The notes beneath the pieces were generated by a model. It saw nothing but the letters and a program-made list of their open reading frames with translations. It was not told the DNA's origin and made no database searches. A stretch of 5,028 nucleotides of DNA, from NCBI GenBank assembly GCA_034506455.1, contig JAPDPN010000178.1, positions 1 through 5,028 on the forward strand, read 5' to 3'. The translations under genes and the position numbers were made by a program. How positions within the stretch are numbered: the stretch's first letter is position 1; every line of letters begins with the position of its first letter. Source of the stretch: Fontimicrobium_A sp034506455. GTDB lineage: Bacteria > Zhuqueibacterota > Zhuqueibacteria > Residuimicrobiales > Krinioviventaceae. Shown here piece after piece: positions 1-5,028 of this stretch.

Positions 1-506
1 TGATCGCTGTCGTCGCTCGGCCCCCATTCATTGGCAATGTTGAGGATGACATACTCTTCGAATTCGTTCAACCAGGCGACGTTGGCCGGATCGGTCCAAA
101 TGTCGGTAATAAAGTCCAGCATTTCCGGCGAGGAATCGCAGGTGCCGTCGTGCTGCTCGACCATCGGCACCAATCCCTGGCTGATGTATTTCATCACCAG
201 CGCCCGCTTTTTGTCGGGTGTACGGGATTGATTCTGCCAGTCGGCATTGCTCATTACCACGCGCACAATGTTGGCGTGCGTCTTGGCAATGCCGTTGATG
301 CTGTTGAGATTAAAGCTTTCGTTCCCCCAATAATGATTCTGGCTGACGCCGCGCATAAGAAACTCGCTGCCGTCGGCGTTGTAGATGCGGCCGTTCAGTG
401 TAAAAAAACCTCTGCTTTTGATATAATCGGGCTTTTTGACTTGCGCTGTCGTCATTTCCGTCAATACTATCATTAAAAACAAAATCGATCCGATCATCCT
501 GAGCAT
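1..506 (-). CDS. Secreted glycoside hydrolase family 5 enzyme (mannanase/endoglucanase type), partial: C-terminus beyond the left edge
   Basis: Probably an exported enzyme hydrolysing beta-linked polysaccharide such as mannan or glucan. Only the first 168 residues are visible. Residues 1-21 form a Sec signal peptide: a short basic start (MLR), a hydrophobic core (about residues 4-15) and a likely cleavage after TTA before Gln22. The mature part reads like the first half of a GH5 TIM barrel: strand 1 FLMRGVSQNHYW (49-60), the NIVRVVMS strand with conserved Arg82, VPMVEQHD (113-120), and VILNIANEWG (153-162), in which Asn159-Glu160 is the expected acid/base pair. The catalytic nucleophile Glu lies outside the window. 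RGV..H.W and INIANEW-like wording resemble subfamily GH5_8 bacterial beta-mannanases, but the subfamily is uncertain. The start at 506 is supported by GGAGG at 519-515 with 8-nt spacing and by an in-frame stop immediately upstream (512-510). It is divergent from the radical SAM operon. The export signal implies action outside the cytoplasm. Confidence 0.87.
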   Translation of the reverse strand, partial: MLRMIGSILFLMIVLTEMTTAQVKKPDYIKSRGFFTLNGRIYNADGSEFLMRGVSQNHYWGNESFNLNSINGIAKTHANIVRVVMSNADWQNQSRTPDKKRALVMKYISQGLVPMVEQHDGTCDSSPEMLDFITDIWTDPANVAWLNEFEEYVILNIANEWGPSDDSD

Positions 507-563
507 CGATCATTCCTCCATTTGGTTCCCTTTTCAAAACAATTAACGAAAACGTTCAATATT

Positions 564-583
564 TGACAAGTGATTCTTTGTCA
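564..583. promoter_or_regulatory. Inverted repeat TGACAA-N8-TTGTCA in the divergent intergenic region
   Basis: Perfect 6-bp arms at 564-569 and 578-583 separated by 8 nt, roughly midway between the divergent starts at 506 and 669. The left arm overlaps a TTGACA hexamer (563-568) on the plus strand. On the minus strand it gives TTGTCA (569-564), followed after 17 nt by a weak -10-like TTAATT (546-541) upstream of the GH5 gene. No good -10 box lies 16-18 nt downstream on the plus strand. It could be an operator for a dimeric regulator or part of a GH5 promoter. The evidence is only sequence symmetry and position. Confidence 0.25.
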
Positions 584-668
584 CCGTGGAAATTGCCTTT
601 TCCTTTCGCGCCTATTTTGATATATTGAAAGTCATGGAAAAGAACGGAACGAACGGGTCGATTTGCGG

Positions 669-1712
669 ATGAATAAGGGCTTTTGGAATATCGGCATTGC
701 CAAAGAGGTGGCCTTGAGACAAGTGCTGCGTGCTCTGACGCTGCACCGAGTTTGGAATGCCGCCGTCAACAGCGCATCGTTCGCGCTTTCGGCGCTGCTG
801 CGCCGACCCGTGGTGTGGGGAACGCCGGTCATCATCAATGTCGAGCCGACCAATCTCTGCAATCTGCGCTGTCCGCTCTGCACCACCGGCAGCAGTCAAA
901 TGCGGCGGCCGAGGGGAAAACTGAATTTCGAGCTTTACCGCAGGCTGATCGATGAGCTGGCCCCGCGGGCCGTTTATGTCACGCTCTACCATCAGGGCGA
1001 GCCGTATCTGAATCCGCTCTTCAACCGCATGGTCGCGTATGCCAAAGCCAAGGGATTGTACGTGACGACGAGCAGCAACGGCCACTTTTTCACCGACGAG
1101 TCGGCGGAAGAGACGGTGCGCAGCGGTTTGGACAGCATGATCATCTCGCTCGACGGCACCACGCAGGAAAGCTATGCCCGTTATCGGGTCGGCGGCGATT
1201 TGGACAGGGTGCTGGACGGCATCCGCCGGCTGACGGCCGCGAAAAAGAGGCTGGGCAGCCGCACGCCCTACCTTTTCGTCCAGTTTCTGGTTATGCGGCA
1301 CAACGAGGACGAAATTCCGGCTATGAAGCAATTGGCGACCGAACTCGGCGTCGATCGGCTGCTCATCAAAACGACGCAGGTGGGCAATGCGGAAGAAGCA
1401 GTCGAGTGGCTGCCGGAAAATGAAGAATACCGCCGCTATCGATTGGACGATGGCCGGCTCGAGGTCAAGCGCGGCAAAGGCGCCTGTCCTCGTCCCTGGC
1501 TGACGACCTTGATGGACTGGGACGGCGTGGTCGTGCCCTGCTGCTTCGACAAGAATGCCGAGCATGCTTTCGGCAACCTGCTCGCCGTCGCCTCGTTCCG
1601 CGAATTGTGGCGCAACCCGGCCTATCAAAACTTCCGCCGGCAAATCCTCCGCAATCGCGCCGCCATCGACATTTGCCGTACCTGCAATTACGGCATTGGA
1701 CTCTTTAAATAG
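669..1712 (+). CDS. Radical SAM/SPASM domain protein of unknown substrate
   Basis: A 347-residue cytoplasmic protein predicted to cleave S-adenosylmethionine reductively and start radical chemistry. After a helical N-terminal lead of about 45 residues comes INVEPTNLCNLRCPLC, with the CX3CX2C motif at Cys64, Cys68 and Cys71 for the SAM [4Fe-4S] cluster. QGEPYLN at 109-115 is the GGE-like SAM-binding motif, and MIISLDGTT (157-165) is a core barrel strand. The C-terminal part has a SPASM/twitch pattern: Cys273 in ACPRPW, Cys291-Cys292 in VPCCFDKN, FGN, then Cys336 and Cys339 in CRTCNYG, enough for an auxiliary Fe-S cluster. It resembles a broad Bacteroidota-type group of COG0535 proteins (YRVGGDL segment); members known elsewhere modify peptides or small molecules, but no substrate can be read here. 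The start is uncertain: ATG 669 has only a weak upstream GGG (655-657), and TTG 663 is in frame. The next gene follows after 10 nt. Confidence 0.93.
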   Translation: MNKGFWNIGIAKEVALRQVLRALTLHRVWNAAVNSASFALSALLRRPVVWGTPVIINVEPTNLCNLRCPLCTTGSSQMRRPRGKLNFELYRRLIDELAPRAVYVTLYHQGEPYLNPLFNRMVAYAKAKGLYVTTSSNGHFFTDESAEETVRSGLDSMIISLDGTTQESYARYRVGGDLDRVLDGIRRLTAAKKRLGSRTPYLFVQFLVMRHNEDEIPAMKQLATELGVDRLLIKTTQVGNAEEAVEWLPENEEYRRYRLDDGRLEVKRGKGACPRPWLTTLMDWDGVVVPCCFDKNAEHAFGNLLAVASFRELWRNPAYQNFRRQILRNRAAIDICRTCNYGIGLFK

Positions 1713-1715
1713 GAG
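1711..1715 (+). promoter_or_regulatory. Ribosome binding site of the AMP nucleosidase gene, overlapping the upstream stop codon
   Basis: AGGAG lies 7 nt before ATG 1723 and shares two bases with the TAG stop (1710-1712) of the radical SAM gene. This fixes the nucleosidase start at 1723, although the reading frame stays open upstream to 1555 inside the radical SAM gene. The arrangement suggests co-transcription and possibly translational coupling. Confidence 0.8.
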
Positions 1716-1722
1716 ATTCCAA

Positions 1723-2559
1723 ATGAAAATGGAAAAAAACGACGAATGGTTTTACGAAGAAATTCGCCGTAAGCTGGCCTATTACAATGAGGAAAAAAAG
1801 CAGATCGCCGGCGACATGCTGGAGCGCTATACCGGCTCGCATCTGACGGACTTTCAAAAATATATTCTTTTGACCAACTTTAACACCTATCTGGAAAAAT
1901 TCGCCGCTCAATTCGGCGCCGAGATCCATACCGGCTCGGTCTGGTCGGCTGCGCATGCGCCGGCGCAACATGTGAGCATGATCGACATCAAGATCGGCGC
2001 GCCGACGGCGGCATTGGTCATGGAGCTGCTCAGCGTTCTTGATCCCGCCGCCACCATCTTTCTCGGCATGTGCGGCGGACTCCATCGCTCGCTGCAGGTG
2101 GGCGACTTTATTTTGCCGATGGCCGCCATCCGCGACGAAGGTGTCTCCCGCTATTTCATCCCGCCGCAGGTGCCGTCGCTGCCCACCTTCAAGATTCAAA
2201 AGTTCATCAGCCAAATGCTGGTGGAGAGCGGCCTGGACTATCGCACCGGCGTGGTACACACCACGGACTATCGTTTTTGGGAATTCGACGAAGCCTTTAA
2301 GCGCACCTTGTACGAGGAGCGCGCCATCGCCATCGAAATGGAGTGCGCGGCGCTGTTCTCGGTCGGCTTTGTCAGCAAAGTGCCGATCGGCGCTCTGCTG
2401 CTGGTCAGCGACCTGCCCCTGAAAAAAGGCGGCATCAAAACCAAAGAGTCGGCCAAAAAGGTTTTTTCAGCGTTCACCGAACAGCACATTACCATCGGCA
2501 TCAAATCGATCACCGAAATTCAGCAGCGGGGAGAGCACATTCGCCACTATCGATGGTGA
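1723..2559 (+). CDS. amn: AMP nucleosidase, short Bacteroidota-type form (phosphorylase superfamily)
   Basis: Predicted to hydrolyse AMP to adenine and ribose 5-phosphate in the cytoplasm (EC 3.2.2.4), a purine-recycling step. The 278-residue protein shows the family wording from residue 35 on: RYTG followed by LTDFQKYILLTNF (41-53), then FAAQFGAE (60-67). The nucleoside phosphorylase fold is marked by IFLGMCGGL (112-120), GDFILPMAAIRDEG (127-140), IEMECA (204-209, ribose-binding Met/Glu motif) and LLLVSDLPL (225-233) with the catalytic-type Asp230. It lacks the long N-terminal domain of the E. coli enzyme, as expected for the short form, but carries a charged N-terminal stretch of about 30 residues that I recall as shorter in Bacteroidota homologues. 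It lies 10 nt after the radical SAM gene in one operon. A purine or 5'-deoxyadenosine nucleosidase is the alternative, because the fold is shared with MTAN and PNP enzymes. The overall match to AMP nucleosidase is good. Confidence 0.88.
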   Translation: MKMEKNDEWFYEEIRRKLAYYNEEKKQIAGDMLERYTGSHLTDFQKYILLTNFNTYLEKFAAQFGAEIHTGSVWSAAHAPAQHVSMIDIKIGAPTAALVMELLSVLDPAATIFLGMCGGLHRSLQVGDFILPMAAIRDEGVSRYFIPPQVPSLPTFKIQKFISQMLVESGLDYRTGVVHTTDYRFWEFDEAFKRTLYEERAIAIEMECAALFSVGFVSKVPIGALLLVSDLPLKKGGIKTKESAKKVFSAFTEQHITIGIKSITEIQQRGEHIRHYRW

Positions 2560-2745
2560 GGCGGCTAACCCCGTACCGTCGGGCTATGTATGCTTTCAGG
2601 GTCAGATTAACGCCTCGCCGCTCGTCGCCCGACAATTCGCGCGGAGCTGAAGGGTCAGTAAAACCGTATGCAACAAGTGGACGGCAGGGGAAAAGAGTTT
2701 ACGGCAGCTTCTGAAATAATAAGCACCTCATCAAAACTCAAAGGA

Positions 2746-2785
2746 AAATTTAATTGACTTTTGCCGTGCTTCCCCGTAAATTTAA
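2746..2785 (+). repeat. Direct repeat AAATTTAA x2 flanking the -35 and -10 boxes
   Basis: Two identical 8-bp copies at 2746-2753 and 2778-2785 are 32 bp apart, about three helical turns. The first ends immediately before the -35 box and the second overlaps the -10 box. This arrangement fits operator sites for a repressor, but both copies are AT-rich and could coincide by chance. Confidence 0.3.
2754..2782 (+). promoter_or_regulatory. Candidate sigma-70-type promoter for the unknown protein/YjbQ operon
   Basis: TTGACT at 2754-2759 (5 of 6 matches to the -35 consensus) is followed after exactly 17 nt by TAAATT at 2777-2782 (4 of 6 to the -10 consensus). Transcription would start near 2789, leaving a leader of roughly 160 nt before the first start codon. 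A second candidate, an extended -10 TGCTATAAA at 2821-2829, lacks a good -35 box. If the organism uses Bacteroidota-type promoters, these consensus matches carry less weight. Confidence 0.45.
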
Positions 2786-2929
2786 GCGCCTTTCGGGATG
2801 CAATCCAACGCGAAAATGTCTGCTATAAATAAATTTCGAATGCGATGTTGCTCATGCCTGTTGCTTTTCCCGCCGAACGATTGAGGAATTGGATTCAATA
2901 AAGCGCCCTGCCTGATTTGCGAAAGGCGC
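2786..2929. repeat. 10-bp inverted repeat GCGCCTTTCG / CGAAAGGCGC with a competing shorter hairpin
   Basis: The arms at 2786-2795 and 2920-2929 are perfectly complementary and 124 nt apart. The right arm can alternatively pair over 5 bp with GCGCC at 2903-2907 to form a local hairpin just before the start of the unknown gene. The left arm sits on the predicted transcription start. The two pairings are mutually exclusive, so they may be regulatory, but there is no further support. Confidence 0.3.
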
Positions 2930-2951
2930 AGTACCATTTATGGAGCATAGC

Positions 2952-3452
2952 ATGACTGAGGTCGCCCCAGCGATGTACCCCGGTTTGCAGAAACTGACCG
3001 AAGCGGTCGAGGACTATCGGGGTTATGAAGAACCGGCGCAGCGCGGCCTTTCAGACGCCGCCATCCGCCGCTGCCTGATCAAACGCTTGGAAACGGTTCG
3101 CAACGCTCTTCCCGAAACCGGCGCAATGCGGAATCATCCCCAAACGGAAAAGCTGACCGTTGCCGCGCGACGAAAACTCCACACGCTCGTGGACAGTCTG
3201 AACCGTCCCACCTATCTTCACACATCCTTTTTCAACGGCAGACGGATTACACCGCGGCTGCTGAACCGCCTGTACGATCTTGAATGCGGCATGTTGGAAG
3301 ATGCGGAGCTTTTGCACACCGAAGTGCAGCAGCTGACCGAAGCGCTCGAACTCGAACAGATTCAGGAGATCTTTCTTCACATCGACAACTATATCGACGA
3401 CCTCAACCAACAGCTGTTCGAACGGGAAGCCTTGATCATCGGCGAATATTGA
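2952..3452 (+). CDS. Unrecognised helical protein, first gene of an operon with a YjbQ-family gene
   Basis: A 166-residue protein with no family I recognise. It is rich in charged residues and Leu, has no signal peptide or membrane segment, and appears almost entirely alpha-helical. Residues 12-53 and 66-84 look like amphipathic helices. After a loop rich in Thr, Phe and Arg (86-101), the last 60 residues (102-162) form long Leu/Glu-rich helices with coiled-coil character (LLNRLYDLECGMLEDAELL, then LTEALELEQIQEIF). Only two Cys are present (41 and 112), and no catalytic motif is apparent, so a structural, adaptor or regulatory role is plausible but unproven. ATG 2952 is preferred because GGAG (2942-2945) precedes it by 6 nt; ATG 2940 in the same frame would add four residues but has a poorer site. 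Its stop is 11 nt from the YjbQ start, so the two are very probably co-transcribed. Confidence 0.8.
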   Translation: MTEVAPAMYPGLQKLTEAVEDYRGYEEPAQRGLSDAAIRRCLIKRLETVRNALPETGAMRNHPQTEKLTVAARRKLHTLVDSLNRPTYLHTSFFNGRRITPRLLNRLYDLECGMLEDAELLHTEVQQLTEALELEQIQEIFLHIDNYIDDLNQQLFEREALIIGEY

Positions 3453-3456
3453 GGAG
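3451..3456 (+). promoter_or_regulatory. Ribosome binding site of the YjbQ-family gene
   Basis: GAGGAG lies 7 nt before ATG 3464 and overlaps the last two bases of the preceding TGA stop. A second GGAG (3460-3463) abuts the ATG and is too close to serve. The site fixes the start at 3464, even though the frame is open back to 3284 inside the preceding gene. Confidence 0.75.
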
Positions 3457-3463
3457 TCCGGAG

Positions 3464-3877
3464 ATGAAATTCTACACCGATTACCTCTGGTTCAACACCC
3501 AGAAGCATCGCGAATACATCAACATTACCGATCGCGTGGAGGAAGCGGTGCGCAAAAGCGGAGTTCAGGAAGGGATGGTGCTCGTTTCCGCCATGCACAT
3601 TACCGCCGGAGTCTATGTCAACGACGCCGAGTCGGGGTTGATTCAGGACATCGACGACTGGCTGCAAAAGCTGGCGCCCGAGGGCGTCAATTATCGCCAT
3701 CACCGCACCGGCGAGGTGAACGGCGACGCTCATCTCAAAAGCCTGCTCGTTCATCACCAGGTTATTCTGCCTATCACCAACGGCCGCCTGGATCTCGGCC
3801 CGTGGCAGCAGGTCTATTACGCCGAATTCGACGGCCAACGCCGCAAACGACTGATCATAAAAGTCATGGGGGAATAA
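3464..3877 (+). CDS. YjbQ/UPF0047 family protein (secondary thiamine-phosphate synthase enzyme)
   Basis: A 137-residue cytoplasmic protein of the usual family length, covering the domain from end to end. Signature segments are MHITAGVYVND (44-54, with His45 and Asn53), YRHH (77-80), NGDAHLKSLL (86-95, with Asp88 and His90), LPITNGRLDLGPWQQVYYAEFDG (102-124) and a final RRKRLIIKVMGE strand. Conserved His and Asp residues of this family cluster in a putative metal or active site. E. coli YjbQ can substitute weakly for thiamine-phosphate synthase ThiE in complementation tests, which gives the family its name, but its physiological role is unsettled. There are no thiamine genes and no recognisable TPP riboswitch here, so a thiamine role is not supported by context. 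It is the second gene of the operon after the unknown helical protein and is followed by a likely terminator region. Confidence 0.92.
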   Translation: MKFYTDYLWFNTQKHREYINITDRVEEAVRKSGVQEGMVLVSAMHITAGVYVNDAESGLIQDIDDWLQKLAPEGVNYRHHRTGEVNGDAHLKSLLVHHQVILPITNGRLDLGPWQQVYYAEFDGQRRKRLIIKVMGE

Positions 3878-3903
3878 CTACCTGTTCGGCAGAACCGATT
3901 AAA

Positions 3904-3976
3904 CCTCTTTACCCCTTCCGAGCCGCCCTAACTTGCCGTGTGTGTAGGGCACAAATAAAGAGGACGTCCAATTTTT
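3904..3976 (+). terminator. Nested palindrome followed by a T-run: probable terminator of the YjbQ operon
   Basis: The outer arms CCTCTTTA (3904-3911) and TAAAGAGG (3956-3963) are perfectly complementary over 8 bp. They enclose a second perfect 6-bp pair, GCCCTA (3925-3930) and TAGGGC (3945-3950), with a 14-nt loop. A run of five T follows at 3972-3976, 8 nt after the outer stem. It lies between two convergent genes, where a terminator is expected. The structure is not canonical: the T-run is not adjacent to the stem and the internal loop is large (13 and 5 nt). A protein-binding site or an element remnant is the alternative. Confidence 0.4.
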
Positions 3977-4011
3977 ACAACCCCCTATCCGCATGCGCCG
4001 CGCAACGGCCG

Positions 4012-5028
4012 TCAATCGGCTGCTGATTCCTCGATCTTGAGCTGCTTCATCTTGCGGTAAAGCGTCGCCTCGCCGATGCCCAGCGCCGCTGCGGTGCGGC
4101 CGCGGTGATAACCCTGCCGTGCCAGCTCAGCCGCAATCACCCCCCGCTCGAATTCCGCCACCATTTCGTCGAGCGTCGCGCCCTCCCGTCGCGGTTTGGG
4201 CAGAGTCAAGCCGAGCATATCGGCCGGCAGCAGGTCAACGGTCAGCTCGCTCCCCGAAGCAAAGATCATCAGCCGTTCGACGAAATTTTCCAGCTCGCGC
4301 ACCTCGCCCTTCCAGGTTCGCTGCATCAGCGCCTGCATCAACTCCGGCTGTACCCGTGTGACCGACTTGTTCATTTGCCGGTTGTACTTTTGAATGAAAT
4401 GGTTGACCAGCAAGGGGATATCTTCCACTCGCTCCGCCAGCGACGGGAGACGAATGTTGATGACGTTCAGGCGGTAATAGAGATCGTCGCGGAAGCGGCC
4501 TTCGGCGACGCGCGCCTCCAGATCGACATTGGTGGCGGCAATGATGCGCACATGCACCCGTTCCGGCCGATTGCTGCCGACGGGCAGAAATTCCTGCGTT
4601 TCCACGGCGCGCAGCAACTTGGTCTGCGCCGTCAACGACAGCTCGCCGATCTCGTCGAGAAACAAAGTGCCGCGGTGCGCCGCTTTGAACAGACCGTCTT
4701 TGTCGGCAACCGCGCCGGTAAAGGCGCCTTTTTTATGGCCGAACAGCTCGCTCTCGATCAAGGTTTCGGGTATGGCGCCGCAATTGACCGCAACGAATCG
4801 TCCCAACCGGTGCGGACTGTTGTAATGAATGGCGCGGGCGACCAATTCTTTTCCGGTGCCGCTGTTGCCTGTGATCAGCACATTGCTCTCGCTGTCCGAA
4901 ACGCGCCGAATCGTCTCGAACACCTTGCGGATGGCCGGACTGTCGCCGATAATGTTGGCGAAATCGTACTGGGCGTGAATTTCCTGGCGCAGGGCCTGAT
5001 TTTCGCGCACCAGCTCCTTGTGCTCGAT
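4012..5028 (-). CDS. Sigma-54-dependent transcriptional activator (NtrC family), partial: N-terminus beyond the right edge
   Basis: An enhancer-binding activator that uses ATP to open promoters bound by sigma-54 RNA polymerase. The last 338 residues are visible. A short helical linker (about 1-21, HKELVRENQALRQEI) precedes the AAA+ domain, which begins near ANIIGDSPAIRKV. Walker A is GNSGTGKE (54-61). GAFTGA (101-106) is the sigma-54 contact loop, and TLFLDEIGE (121-129) is Walker B. The FRDDLYYRLN block (179-188) carries the arginine-finger region and WKGEVRELEN (239-248) is the sensor II block. The C-terminus (about 303-331, GRTAAALGIGEATLYRKMKQL) is a Fis-type helix-turn-helix. The linker wording is typical of response regulators such as AtoC or ZraR, so a receiver domain is likely upstream but unseen. 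Two departures from the usual pattern are Asn for Glu in Walker A and WKGE in place of WPGN. The gene is convergent with the YjbQ operon and ends in TGA at 4014-4012. Confidence 0.95.
   Translation of the reverse strand: MEHKELVRENQALRQEIHAQYDFANIIGDSPAIRKVFETIRRVSDSESNVLITGNSGTGKELVARAIHYNSPHRLGRFVAVNCGAIPETLIESELFGHKKGAFTGAVADKDGLFKAAHRGTLFLDEIGELSLTAQTKLLRAVETQEFLPVGSNRPERVHVRIIAATNVDLEARVAEGRFRDDLYYRLNVINIRLPSLAERVEDIPLLVNHFIQKYNRQMNKSVTRVQPELMQALMQRTWKGEVRELENFVERLMIFASGSELTVDLLPADMLGLTLPKPRREGATLDEMVAEFERGVIAAELARQGYHRGRTAAALGIGEATLYRKMKQLKIEESAAD

Larger units (their letters stand above)
2560..2939. other. 380-nt gene-free region between the two plus-strand operons
   Basis: No convincing coding sequence is seen on either strand; the open frame running through the first part is the out-of-frame tail of an ORF shadowing the nucleosidase gene. 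The left half (2560-2700) is GC-rich with two AGGGTCAG copies (2598-2605, 2651-2658). The right half is AT-rich and holds the promoter and repeats listed separately. A hairpin-plus-T-run terminator for the nucleosidase operon is not evident. The region mainly looks like the regulatory region of the downstream operon. Confidence 0.5.

Noticed and set aside
310..537. A 75-codon minus-strand frame starting near the GH5 gene
   Set aside because: It overlaps the GH5 coding sequence in another frame and shows no family resemblance. The GH5 frame has the ribosome site, the signal peptide and the catalytic motifs.
563..591. TTGACA on the plus strand as the -35 box of the radical SAM operon
   Set aside because: No acceptable -10 box lies 16-18 nt downstream (GTGGAA at the expected place). 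TATATT at 621-626 is too far from this hexamer.
612..1643. A 343-codon open frame on the minus strand opposite the radical SAM gene
   Set aside because: It is an antisense shadow of a GC-rich gene. The translation has no recognisable domains and is rich in Arg, Gln, His and Ala, as shadows are. The plus-strand frame has clear family motifs.
1555..1722. Upstream extension of the nucleosidase reading frame into the radical SAM gene
   Set aside because: A strong AGGAG site 7 nt before ATG 1723 sets the start. The extension would overlap 158 nt of the radical SAM gene and encodes low-complexity Ser/Ala/Pro-rich sequence.
2560..2714. Possible remnant of a reverse transcriptase or group II intron ORF in the tail of an open frame
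   Set aside because: The short peptide has a vague resemblance (PYATSGRQGKR), but there are no catalytic motifs, no intron domain V hairpin and no other support.
2845..2877. Possible -12 element (TTGCTTTT) of a sigma-54 promoter before the unknown gene
   Set aside because: The required GG of the -24 element is absent at the correct distance, so it does not fit the sigma-54 consensus.
3284..3463. Upstream extension of the YjbQ frame into the preceding gene
   Set aside because: The family domain begins at MKFYTDYLWF, and GAGGAG lies 7 nt before ATG 3464. The extension is Arg/Ser-rich shadow sequence.

Overview
The window looks like one stretch of an ordinary bacterial chromosome, GC-rich in its genes and more AT-rich between them, with compact gene pairs and clear Shine-Dalgarno sites. 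Several proteins (the short AMP nucleosidase, the radical SAM/SPASM protein, the YjbQ protein) resemble forms I associate with Bacteroidota and related FCB-group lineages such as Calditrichota or Ignavibacteria-like bacteria. A sigma-54 activator is compatible with this. The taxonomic placement is inferred from remembered family resemblance, not from a search. I see no RNA genes, CRISPR arrays, insertion sequences or transfer signatures.

Layout, left to right. (1) Positions 1-506, minus strand: the N-terminal 168 residues of a secreted glycoside hydrolase family 5 enzyme (mannanase/cellulase type), cut by the left edge just after its catalytic acid/base Glu. (2) Positions 507-668: a divergent intergenic region carrying a small inverted repeat. 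(3) Positions 669-2559, plus strand: a two-gene operon, a radical SAM/SPASM protein of unknown substrate followed after 10 nt by an AMP nucleosidase. (4) Positions 2560-2939: a 380-nt gene-free region with a good sigma-70-like promoter, direct repeats around it and an inverted repeat. (5) Positions 2952-3877, plus strand: a second two-gene operon, an unrecognised 166-residue helical protein and a YjbQ/UPF0047 protein. (6) Positions 3878-4011: a convergent intergenic region with a nested palindrome and a T-run, probably a terminator. (7) Positions 4012-5028, minus strand: the AAA+ and Fis-type DNA-binding domains of a sigma-54-dependent activator, cut by the right edge.

Functionally the window is a mix rather than one obvious pathway. 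The first operon joins a SAM-cleaving enzyme with a nucleosidase of the MTAN/PNP fold. That may be simple purine recycling beside an unrelated gene, or a real link through adenine nucleoside by-products. The second operon pairs a small helical protein with a YjbQ protein, whose E. coli homologue has thiamine-phosphate synthase side activity. No sigma-54 (-24/-12) promoter is visible here, so the activator's targets probably lie outside. I did not find a clearly new defence or mobile system. The most interesting leads are the radical SAM-nucleosidase pair and the unknown protein linked to YjbQ.
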